Of a stretch of 64,000 nucleotides of DNA, positions 51,737 through 59,134 are shown piece after piece; positions within the stretch are counted from its first letter, which is position 1; every line of letters starts with the position of its first letter. Both the position numbers and the translations under genes were made by a program. The notes beneath the pieces were generated by a model. That model searched no databases. It had not been told where the DNA came from and was given only the letters and a program-made list of their open reading frames with translations. Origin of the DNA: Saprospirales bacterium (lineage in GTDB: Bacteria > Bacteroidota > Bacteroidia > Chitinophagales > Saprospiraceae); contig JADJYG010000002.1 in assembly GCA_016719895.1 (NCBI GenBank), positions 1-64,000 on the forward strand, read 5' to 3'.

Positions 51737-52621
51737 ATGTCATTCAAACAAGGAAAACACTTAGCCTTATCGGGAACAAACTATTCAGACAAATCGCCCG
51801 AACAACTTCAAAGCCTCTTCCGGCAAACCTTGGAAGGCGGCATGCATGGCCTCTGCTATAGCGCTTACGAAGAGGGCCAAAAGCCAGGCGATATTTTATC
51901 GATAGAACAAATCCGGCGGCGGATGAAAATAATTGCCCCTTACACCAAATGGATACGCTCGTTTTCCTGCATCGAAGGCAACGAACTGGTGCCCAAAATA
52001 GCCCGTGAGTTCGGACTAAAAACCCTTGTTGGCGCCTGGTTGGGAAAAGATAAAGACCTGAACGAACAGGAAATAACCGGCCTGATACGATTGGCAAAAG
52101 AAGGATACGTGGACGTTGCCGCCGTTGGCAACGAAGTGCTCTACCGAAAAGACCTGGGTGAGGCGGCGCTGTTGGATTACATCCACCGGGTGAAAAATGC
52201 TATCCCGGAACTGCAGGTCGGCTATGTGGATGCCTATTACGAGTTCACCGATTGCCCCCAAATCACCGAGGCCTGCGATGTGATTTTGTCCAATTGCTAC
52301 CCCTTTTGGGAGGGCTGCCATATCGACTATTCCTTGGTTTATATGAAACAGATGTACCAGCAAGCAGTGCAGGCCGCCAATGGCAAAAAAGTGATCATAA
52401 CGGAGACCGGCTGGCCAAGCCAGGGAAAAAGCCTTGAAGGCGCTGAACCCTCTGTGGAGAATGCCATGAAATACTTCATCAACACCCAACAATGGTCACG
52501 GGAGGAAAGTATCGAAATTTTTTATTTCTCCTCCTTCGATGAGTCCTGGAAAACAGGCGCCGAAGGCGATGTAGGCGCTTATTGGGGCCTGTGGGACATG
52601 CACCAAAACCTCAAGTTTTGA
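51737..52621 (+). CDS. Cytoplasmic GH17 family glucanase
   Basis: 294 aa, no signal peptide. It is a single GH17 barrel closely similar over its whole length to the C-terminal domain of the fused transporter upstream (for example MHGLCYSAYEEGQKPGDILS, KVIITETGWPSQGK, EIFYFSSFDESWKT). Catalytic Glu residues are in VAAVGNEVLYRKDL and IITETGW. It probably arose by duplication of the same gene, one copy having fused to the transporter. Lacking export signals, it should act on imported oligosaccharides. Its stop codon directly abuts an IS3 remnant, so the original downstream region has been lost or displaced. Confidence 0.92.
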   Translation: MSFKQGKHLALSGTNYSDKSPEQLQSLFRQTLEGGMHGLCYSAYEEGQKPGDILSIEQIRRRMKIIAPYTKWIRSFSCIEGNELVPKIAREFGLKTLVGAWLGKDKDLNEQEITGLIRLAKEGYVDVAAVGNEVLYRKDLGEAALLDYIHRVKNAIPELQVGYVDAYYEFTDCPQITEACDVILSNCYPFWEGCHIDYSLVYMKQMYQQAVQAANGKKVIITETGWPSQGKSLEGAEPSVENAMKYFINTQQWSREESIEIFYFSSFDESWKTGAEGDVGAYWGLWDMHQNLKF

Positions 52622-52770
52622 CCTTCATCTTTGACGACGCCTATACCGAGATTTTTGAATACATTGAACTGTATTACAACCGAAAACGCCGACATTCGGC
52701 AATCGGCTACGAAATACCTGAACTGTTTGAGCAAAAATGGCATGCTGCGCAAAATCCTATGCCAGCCTGA
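52621..52770 (+). pseudogene. IS3 orfB-type transposase, C-terminal fragment
   Basis: The frame reads DDAYTEIFEYIELYYNRKRR followed by HSAIGYEIPELFEQKW, the standard end of IS3-family integrase-core transposases (YNxxRxHSALGyxsP). The catalytic D, D and most of the E region are absent. The frame happens to be open through the end of the GH17 gene in another phase, which is coincidental. Confidence 0.82.
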
Positions 52771-52854
52771 TCAATGAACTTTGAGCCCCGGAATCAAACC
52801 AACCGAACCTTATCTCTTTACAGAAAAGTGTGCGGCAAAATTGAGCCACCTCAG
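52621..52854 (+). mobile_element. IS3-family remnant
   Basis: The last about 50 codons of an IS3 orfB-type transposase are followed by an end-like sequence (GTGTGCGGCAAAATTGAGCC ... CCACCTCA). The left part of the element is missing, cut at the GH17 stop codon. Confidence 0.65.
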
Positions 52855-52863
52855 CCACTAACG

Positions 52864-52942
52864 CAGACTGTGAAAAAGAGCCCCTTCCCTCACGTCCGGC
52901 GGGATCGCAGCGCCGCCTCCGGCGCCACGCAGCGCCCTGCCA
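52864..52942 (-). mobile_element. IS1182-like element, terminal fragment
   Basis: About 79 bp almost identical to the right end of the element at 7522-8411, in inverse orientation (CAGACTGTGAAAAAGAGCCC ... GGCGCCACGCAGCGCCCTGC). It is bordered on its outer side by CCACTAACG (52855-52863), the complement of CGTTAGTGG, an attC-type core, just as the first copy is bordered by CGTTAGCGG. Confidence 0.8.
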
Positions 52943-52977
52943 TTTAGTGTTCGGCTCGGCACAGCGGGCACCCTTGT

Positions 52978-53298
52978 TTAGCCCTCCTCCACGAGTTGTG
53001 TGTAAAAAACATCAAAAACCGAAACGCCATCCTCCGATTCGATGCCCCAGATGCTGTCGGTATCTACTGTTGCCACTTCCCGGCCTTGCGCATCCAGGTA
53101 CGTTTTCAGGACAACCACTGCCACATACGCCAGATGAGGAAGCGGGGTGGTCTCGTCGAAACCGTGGTGCGTAACCACCGGGACTTTTTCAAAAATGCTC
53201 CAAAGCCTTCCGTGCGCATCTTCAAACCGGCACCGCACCCAGTCGGGGTAGGAACCGGAGGAGATGTATTCGATTATAGTGACAAGAAGTAGTTTCAT
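52978..53298 (-). CDS. Small protein of unknown function
   Basis: 106 aa. It begins MKLLLVTIIEYISSGSYPDW and continues VRCRFEDAHGRLWSIFEKVP, with acidic and beta-rich composition, no signal peptide and no membrane helix. The pattern (a beta strand run, then GRLWSIFEKVPVV) resembles small immunity-type or DUF proteins, but I do not recognise the family. It lies alone between the IS scars and the dsbD gene, transcribed in the opposite direction to dsbD. Confidence 0.52.
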   Translation of the reverse strand: MKLLLVTIIEYISSGSYPDWVRCRFEDAHGRLWSIFEKVPVVTHHGFDETTPLPHLAYVAVVVLKTYLDAQGREVATVDTDSIWGIESEDGVSVFDVFYTQLVEEG

Positions 53299-53578
53299 TT
53301 TTTGAAATTCTATGACATTGGGGGCTGATTCAATGGTACGTTTTGTTTAGTCGCATTATGGGTACGGAAATTGGTACCGACTAAAGGTGAAATCAAGGGC
53401 TTGCAAAGGTGCGCTAAAGTGGGCATTCCGGCAAAAACTACACCAGGGATATTCTAAGGGCTACTAAGGTCCGCTCCATAACATTTTGGGTTAAAGTTCT
53501 TTTAAACCCTCAAAAACTCCAATCCTGACCCATAAAAAACCCGTTTCTTTGCACCCGAATTAATTGCAATCCTGAAGC
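53299..53578. other. Non-coding region upstream of dsbD
   Basis: 280 bases without a gene. Near 53550 the sequence CGTTTCTTTGCACC resembles a -7 box with one mismatch to TAnnTTTG and is the best promoter candidate for dsbD. GGGTTAAAGTTCTTTTAAACCC (around 53489) is a small inverted repeat that may be an operator. Confidence 0.35.
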
Positions 53579-55738
53579 ATGAATATCCGTTCGCTAGTCC
53601 TTTACCTGCTTTCGCTGCTTTCCACAACGGCTGTCGTCACCCAGAACCCCGTTAAATGGTCGTATGCCGTCCAAGATGCCGGCAATAACCAGTTCGACCT
53701 GATTTTTACCGCCACGATCGAGGAGGGCTGGACGACGTACTCCCAGTTTCTGGAAAGCGACGACGGGCCGGTGCCCACCTCCTTTACGTTTGAAGAAGGC
53801 AATCACTTCAAACTGGTCGGCAAGGCGAAAGAGGGCGGTGAAAAGTTCACCAAATACGACAACGTGTTTGGCATGAACCTCACAAAATTCAAACACAAGG
53901 CCATTTTTACGCAGCGCGTGGAGGTTAAAACGTTTAGTACGCCCATCACCGGATACCTGACCTTTATGGCCTGCAACGACGAAATGTGCCTGCCGCCCAA
54001 GGATGTGGATTTTAAATTCGAACCGATCGCCGGCGCCGGCGGCCCCGCCAAATCCGGCAGCTCCAAACCGGAAGAAAAAACAAACACTGCGCCACCCGCC
54101 GGCTCCGGCGGCGACACGGGCGCTGCGCCGGCCTCCGAAACGCCGGCCGGTACGCCCACCGAAGCCACGGGAGCCGCCGCCGCTGGGACGCCCGCCGCGC
54201 CTGCCGACAAGAATTTTCAGGGCTTCTTCGACGCCAAACGCGAGATCAACTCCGCCAAGTTCGTCAATGCCTGTTCCACTGCGGAAAAAGAAAACGGCTC
54301 GCTCTGGTGGGTCTTTATCGCCGGCTTTCTGGGCGGCCTCATCGCCCTGCTCACCCCTTGCGTATTTCCGATGATCCCGCTGACGGTGAGTTTTTTTACC
54401 AAACGCTCAAAAGACCGCGCCACGGGCCTGCGCAATGCCTTGTGGTACAGCTCCAGTATCGTGCTGATCTACGTGAGCATCGGCATTTTACTGACCTCCC
54501 TGTTCGGCCCGACGATCCTGAACCAGATGAGCACGGATATGTATTTCAACCTGCTGTTCTTCGTGGTGTTTGTAGTCTTCGCCCTCTCTTTTTTCGGTCT
54601 CTTCGAGATCACGCTGCCCTCCTCCTGGGTGAACAGCAGCGATAAAATGGCCGACAAGGGTGGTATGCTGGGCATCTTCTTTATGGCCTTTACCCTGGCG
54701 CTGGTGTCGTTTTCGTGCACCGGCCCGATCGTGGGTACCCTGCTGGTGGAAACGGCAAAAACGAATTCCGGCGACGCGCTGCTCGGGTTCATCCCCGTAC
54801 GGCCCCTGGTTGGGATGACGGGCTTCGGGCTCGCCCTCGCCCTGCCTTTCGGTTTGTTCGCCATGTTCCCCGGCTGGCTGCAGAGCCTGCCCCGTTCGGG
54901 CAACTGGATGGACAACGTGAAGGTCACCCTCGGCTTCGTGGAACTCGCCCTGGCCCTCAAATTCCTCAGCACCGCCGATATGGTGCGCCACTGGGGTATG
55001 CTCAAGTTTGAACTTTTCGTGGGCCTTTGGTTTATCTGCGCCCTGCTGCTGGGTTTATATCAGTTCGGCCTGCTCCCCAAACTCAAAGGCGCCGCAGGCA
55101 AGCCCGGACCCGCGCGGGCAGTGGTCGGCGCCTTGTCGCTGTTGTTTGCCGTTTACCTGGCCAACGGTTTGTTCCAATACAAATCGCTAAACCTGCTGAG
55201 CGGCATCGCCCCGCCGGTGCACTACAATTTTTTTCGCCCGATGGACTGCCCGCACGGGCTGGACTGCTACCACGACTTCGACGAAGCCATCAAGGTGGCG
55301 CAACTGGAAAACAAACCGCTGTTTGTCGATTTCACGGGTTACGGCTGTGTGAATTGCCGGAAAATGGAAGAAACCGTGTGGAACAAGGAAGAAATCCTGA
55401 ACCACTTGCGCAACAACTACGTGGTGGTGTCGCTGTACGTAGACGACCAGGCCCGCCTGTTTCCCGACGACAAATTCAAATACCTGCTTGACCCGCATAC
55501 CGGGGAGAAAATGCGCACCGTGGGCGACAAGTGGAGCGCCTTTCAGATCAATAATTTTCAGCGCAACTCCCAGCCATGGTATGTGCTGATGCACAACGAC
55601 GGCAAAACCCTGCTCAACGAACCCTGCGGCTATACGCCGGAAGTGGAGGAATACCGCGCTTTCCTCGACTGTGGTTTTGACGCTTTTGCGCAAATGAAAA
55701 CCCGGGAAGAAAACAAAATGCTGATCGGAGCCAAATAA
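53579..55738 (+). CDS. dsbD: Thiol:disulphide interchange protein DsbD
   Basis: 719 aa with signal peptide. The N-terminal DsbD-alpha-like domain (20-155) contains FMACNDEMCLPPKDVDFKFE with its Cys pair. A Pro/Ala/Gly-rich linker follows (160-215). The membrane domain has the redox Cys in LLTPCVFPMIPLTVSFFTKR and LVSFSCTGPIVGTLLVETAK. The C-terminal thioredoxin domain has active site DFTGYGCVNCRKMEE. The protein passes electrons from cytoplasmic thioredoxin to the periplasm, for example to cytochrome-maturation or isomerase partners. All Cys pairs are present. The GT2 gene follows 62 bases later. Confidence 0.93.
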   Translation: MNIRSLVLYLLSLLSTTAVVTQNPVKWSYAVQDAGNNQFDLIFTATIEEGWTTYSQFLESDDGPVPTSFTFEEGNHFKLVGKAKEGGEKFTKYDNVFGMNLTKFKHKAIFTQRVEVKTFSTPITGYLTFMACNDEMCLPPKDVDFKFEPIAGAGGPAKSGSSKPEEKTNTAPPAGSGGDTGAAPASETPAGTPTEATGAAAAGTPAAPADKNFQGFFDAKREINSAKFVNACSTAEKENGSLWWVFIAGFLGGLIALLTPCVFPMIPLTVSFFTKRSKDRATGLRNALWYSSSIVLIYVSIGILLTSLFGPTILNQMSTDMYFNLLFFVVFVVFALSFFGLFEITLPSSWVNSSDKMADKGGMLGIFFMAFTLALVSFSCTGPIVGTLLVETAKTNSGDALLGFIPVRPLVGMTGFGLALALPFGLFAMFPGWLQSLPRSGNWMDNVKVTLGFVELALALKFLSTADMVRHWGMLKFELFVGLWFICALLLGLYQFGLLPKLKGAAGKPGPARAVVGALSLLFAVYLANGLFQYKSLNLLSGIAPPVHYNFFRPMDCPHGLDCYHDFDEAIKVAQLENKPLFVDFTGYGCVNCRKMEETVWNKEEILNHLRNNYVVVSLYVDDQARLFPDDKFKYLLDPHTGEKMRTVGDKWSAFQINNFQRNSQPWYVLMHNDGKTLLNEPCGYTPEVEEYRAFLDCGFDAFAQMKTREENKMLIGAK

Positions 55739-55800
55739 TTGATCCCGCGAAAAGGGCGAGGCTTGTGTTATTTTTACCCGGCGTAAAATAGCCAGCCTAC

Positions 55801-56766
55801 ATGCAAAACGACGCCCGCCTCCTTTCCCTGCTTCTGCCCTGTTTCAACAGCGCACACCGCCTCCAACCCGCCTACGAAACCATTGCAACCCAATTGGATG
55901 CCGCCCAAATCCCGTTTGAGTTGCTGATCATGGACGACGGCTCGGACGACAACTCCTGGGACATGGCGCGCCGCCTGGCCAAAAGCGACCCCCGCGTGCG
56001 GGCTTTCCGCATGGCGCGCAACGTCACTCCACCCTATCTGCAGTTTGCTGCCTTTTCCGTGTGCCGGGGCGCCTGCATCACCTGGATACCCGATGACCTT
56101 CAGTTTCCGGTATCGATGGTGATTTCGCTGTACCGCGAGTGGGAGAAGGGCCACAAAATCGTGGTGTCGTACCGGAGTTCGCGCAACGACGGCTGGCTCA
56201 GCGATCTGTTTTCCCGCCTGTACTACCGGGTTATGAACCATCTGTCGGAGGTCAAATTCCCGCCGGGTGGCACCGACGTGTACCTCGCCGACCGCGAGAT
56301 CATCGATATCCTGAACACGCGCATCCACCCCATCCACACGTCTTCTGTGGTGGAGATGCTGCGCCTGGGCTTCGATCCGGTATTTATCCCCTACAACAGG
56401 CCGCCCCGGCCTGGAAAATCGCGCTGGACCTGGCGCAAGAAAGTCCGGCATGCCAAGGATACGTTTTTCGCCTCCTCGTCTTTTCCCATTCGGGCCATTA
56501 CCAACCTCGGGCTTTTTATTTCCCTGCTTTGCCTGCTGGCGATACCACTGCTCGTGTACGCCCGATTTTTCGCCCACAGCCACCTGTTCGGATTTCCGGT
56601 ACCGGGCTGGACAACCATTATCGTACTGGTGGCTTTTTTCAACGGCCTTATGCTGTTTTGCCTCGGCGTGGTGGCCGAGTATATCTGGCGAATATACGAG
56701 GAGGTGAAAGGGCGGCCGGGGTTTATCATCCGGAAAGAGGAGGGCAACAACGGCAGTAAGGCGTAG
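55801..56766 (+). CDS. Family 2 glycosyltransferase with two C-terminal membrane helices
   Basis: 321 aa. A GT-A fold: LSLLLPCFNSAHRLQPAYET, then ELLIMDDGSDDNSWDMARRL with the nucleotide-binding DDGS, WIPDDLQFP (DxD-like), and FPPGGTDVYLADREIIDIL. Two membrane helices follow (NLGLFISLLCLLAIPLLVYA and IIVLVAFFNGLMLFCLGVVA, about 240-300). This is the layout of dolichol/undecaprenyl-phosphate sugar transferases (DPM- or GtrB-like), which charge a lipid carrier on the inner leaflet. The acceptor and sugar are not shown by the context. The stop codon overlaps the start of a strong hairpin. Confidence 0.88.
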   Translation: MQNDARLLSLLLPCFNSAHRLQPAYETIATQLDAAQIPFELLIMDDGSDDNSWDMARRLAKSDPRVRAFRMARNVTPPYLQFAAFSVCRGACITWIPDDLQFPVSMVISLYREWEKGHKIVVSYRSSRNDGWLSDLFSRLYYRVMNHLSEVKFPPGGTDVYLADREIIDILNTRIHPIHTSSVVEMLRLGFDPVFIPYNRPPRPGKSRWTWRKKVRHAKDTFFASSSFPIRAITNLGLFISLLCLLAIPLLVYARFFAHSHLFGFPVPGWTTIIVLVAFFNGLMLFCLGVVAEYIWRIYEEVKGRPGFIIRKEEGNNGSKA

Positions 56767-56817
56767 CGCACATCCCTGATGGGCGCAAATGTTCAGAGCC
56801 CATCAGGGATGTGCGCT
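56765..56817. terminator. Bidirectional terminator-like hairpin
   Basis: A perfect 20-bp stem (AGCGCACATCCCTGATGGGC at 56765-56784 with 56798-56817) with a 13-base loop lies between two convergent genes. There is no U-tract. It starts inside the stop codon region of the GT2 gene. Confidence 0.65.
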
Positions 56818-56835
56818 GCAGCGACATTACGCGTT

Positions 56836-57264
56836 TCAGTTCTTCACCCTGATCACTGGTTTCAGTATAAACTTTCCGTTGCCGGTTTCCACGATAGATT
56901 TTTCCGCGTCGAAATCGACGGTCAGCGAATCGAACGCCAAGCCCAGGCTTTTGTCGATCTTGATTTTCAATCCCGATTGCTGGGCGCTGGGGGTGTCCAG
57001 GTCGTAAAGCACACTGTCTTTCATAACCGAATTACCGGGGCCCAGTATCAGGCGCAGCTCTTTAAGAACACGGAAAAAAAAAGCGAACTCCGGCCCTACG
57101 CTGGTCAGCACACCGGCTTGCACGCCCAGCAGGCGGGCGGCCAGGCTGACGTAAGCGGCAGTACCGCCGAGGACATTCGCTCCACGCACCTTGTCGTGGC
57201 AGAGGTGACCGATACAGAGGTAATATGGACTCGTGATTGCGTATTGTTTTTTCCGGGCCGGCGG
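56836..57264 (-). pseudogene. Chimera of a PfkB-type kinase start and a DUF4382 end
   Basis: The first part reads YYLCIGHLCHDKVRGANVLG then GTAAYVSLAARLLGVQAGVL and TSVGPEF, the N-terminus of a PfkB/ribokinase-type sugar kinase. After a run of A's it changes without frame loss to LKELRLILGPGNSVMKDSVL, PSAQQSGLKIKIDKSL and VDFDAEKSIVETGNGKF, the C-terminal half of a DUF4382 lipoprotein. No ATG precedes the kinase part: the frame is closed by TAA at 57265-57267, and only an internal GTG is available at 57189. A deletion joining two neighbouring genes explains it. No function is expected. Confidence 0.6.
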
Positions 57265-57268
57265 TTAA

Positions 57269-58636
57269 CTACGGGTTTACCGCTTGTCGCTGTTCCATCT
57301 CTGCTTTTTTGCGGAAAATTTCCTCCCGGGTGCGGTAGGGCACCTCGCCGAGTTGTTTGATCAGGCGATCGCGCACCACCTTGAACGCTTCCAGCACGAC
57401 GCCTTCGATCGGTTTTGGTTGGGGCAGGTTGAGGCGGAGGTGGTCCACCTGGCGGCCGTTTTTCCAAAACCGGAAGCACACGTGCGGGCCGGTAGCCAGG
57501 CCGGTGGAACCCACGTAGCCGATAGTTTGGCCCTGTGCGACGCGTGTGCCGGGGCGGATGCCTTTGGCGTAGCTGCGCATGTGCAGGTATTGCGATTCAT
57601 AGGCGCCGTCGTGTCGGATTTTGACGTAAATGCCGTTACCACCCCGGTGCGCAGCTTCCGTGACGACACCTTCGGCCACGGCAATAATCGGCGTGCCATA
57701 AGGCGCGGCATAATCGGTGCCGAAATGTGGCCGGCGGTATCCGAGGATCGGGTGCAGGCGGTTGAGGCTGTACCGGCTGGAAATACGGCTGAATTTAACC
57801 GGCGCTTTCAGGAAGGCCTTTCGGGCCGGCCGGCCATCGAAATCAAAATAGTTCGTTTTTTCGCCTTCCTTTTCAAAGTTGAAGGCATAGTATTCTTTTC
57901 CCTCGCGTTCGTATACCGCAGCGATGATCTTTCCGGTACCTACTGCTTCCCCTTCTACGTAGTGCTGCTCGTATACTACCTTGAAGCGGTCCCCTACTTT
58001 TTGGTGGTAGAAATCCACGGAGGACGACAACACGTCGATCATGCCGTCGGCCAGCTCGTCGTTGAGGCCATTATCGGTAAGAGCCTGCCAAAAGTTGGTT
58101 TCCAACACGCCGGACGAGGCTTTGATCCCGGTGACGACGTTGCGTTTGATCCGCTCGACCTTGAAGGGTTCTTCCAGATGAAAGACTACATATTCATACG
58201 GGGAGGGCTCATACACCATATAGGCCGGCGGCAAGCCCTGCTCGCGGGACAGGAAGTTCAATTTTTTGCCCACCCGCATCGAGGTGATGGCAAACACTCC
58301 TTTGGCGTTTTCCACCAATTGGGCTACCGTGGGATACGGGAGTCCTTCTTTTACCAGCTTTTCACCGAGCACGTCGCCGTACCGGAGTTCATCTTCGAAC
58401 AGGTGAAATTCATCGAGGGCGAATCCCCAACGCATGTTTGCCGGTATTACCGGCAAGGCGCCCAGTTCGGGCTGCGCCAAAATAAGGGCAGCGGCCTGGC
58501 GGGTTTCAGTATCCTGGAGGGAGGTAGTGATTATGGCAGCACTGGCAGCGAATGCTCCGGCAATTGCCCAGTTCCGAAAACGGGATTGCCACAGCCGCCG
58601 CAGCAAGGGCTGCGACTTTGTGTCGTCGGTGTTCAC
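57269..58636 (-). CDS. M23 family metallopeptidase (cell-wall endopeptidase), membrane-anchored
   Basis: 455 aa. An N-terminal membrane anchor (FRNWAIAGAFAASAAIITTS) precedes a helical and beta region (60-300) and an M23 lysostaphin-type domain. The zinc site is seen in YRRPHFGTDYAAPYGTPIIA (HxxxD) and TGLATGPHVCFRFWKNGRQV. In the latter, the usual HxH is HVC, a Cys replacing the second His, a variant I have seen as typical of Bacteroidota members. The enzyme would cut peptidoglycan cross-links during growth or division. It ends five bases from the chimeric pseudogene. Confidence 0.88.
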   Translation of the reverse strand: MNTDDTKSQPLLRRLWQSRFRNWAIAGAFAASAAIITTSLQDTETRQAAALILAQPELGALPVIPANMRWGFALDEFHLFEDELRYGDVLGEKLVKEGLPYPTVAQLVENAKGVFAITSMRVGKKLNFLSREQGLPPAYMVYEPSPYEYVVFHLEEPFKVERIKRNVVTGIKASSGVLETNFWQALTDNGLNDELADGMIDVLSSSVDFYHQKVGDRFKVVYEQHYVEGEAVGTGKIIAAVYEREGKEYYAFNFEKEGEKTNYFDFDGRPARKAFLKAPVKFSRISSRYSLNRLHPILGYRRPHFGTDYAAPYGTPIIAVAEGVVTEAAHRGGNGIYVKIRHDGAYESQYLHMRSYAKGIRPGTRVAQGQTIGYVGSTGLATGPHVCFRFWKNGRQVDHLRLNLPQPKPIEGVVLEAFKVVRDRLIKQLGEVPYRTREEIFRKKAEMEQRQAVNP

Positions 58637-58821
58637 AAGTAGAGAAACGGTTTAGCAAATGATAAATCACAATCCGGGGCAAGGCAAAAATAGAACGGCA
58701 ATCGGATTTTGACAGAAAAAAACCAAGAAATTAACTAAAATCGTTATTTCACCGCCGTTTACTCGAGAAGTATGCCTTTTCCGGTGTTTTTCGCCCTGTT
58801 ATTTCCTCCAAATGCTTTGTA

Positions 58822-58986
58822 AGAAACCGTCTGAAAACCCCCAACGAGGCGAGAAGGCGTATCTTTCGCCGTCATGCAGCGGCTATTTTTGCGGCAATAG
58901 GACAAGACTATTCCCTTAAAAATGAGCCTTGCCTGACACCAAAACCTACACCTTCTCGCCTCGCTGGGGGTTTTCAGACGGTTTCT
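58822..58986. repeat. 165-bp inverted repeat with 40-bp arms
   Basis: Arms at 58822-58861 (starting AGAAACCGTCTGAAAACCCC) and 58947-58986 match with about two mismatches, around an 85-base centre. It lies in the 498-base gap between the divergent M23 and T9SS-type genes. The remaining gap shows no gene. Confidence 0.83.
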
Positions 58987-59134
58987 AATGGCCACAGTGT
59001 ACCGGTGCGTAACCGGGTTTTTCTGCCATTCGGCGCAGTGGCATGCCAGGGTAACGCAACTGGTGGCGCCCCTCGCGTACTAGCATAATTGTATACCTTC
59101 AACGCGGTTTTCAAATCTTTGAACGCAACAAACC

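Noticed and set aside
57284..58642. 452-aa plus-strand frame with Gly/His-rich composition
   Set aside because: It is antisense to the M23 peptidase, whose metal-binding motifs and membrane anchor are clear.
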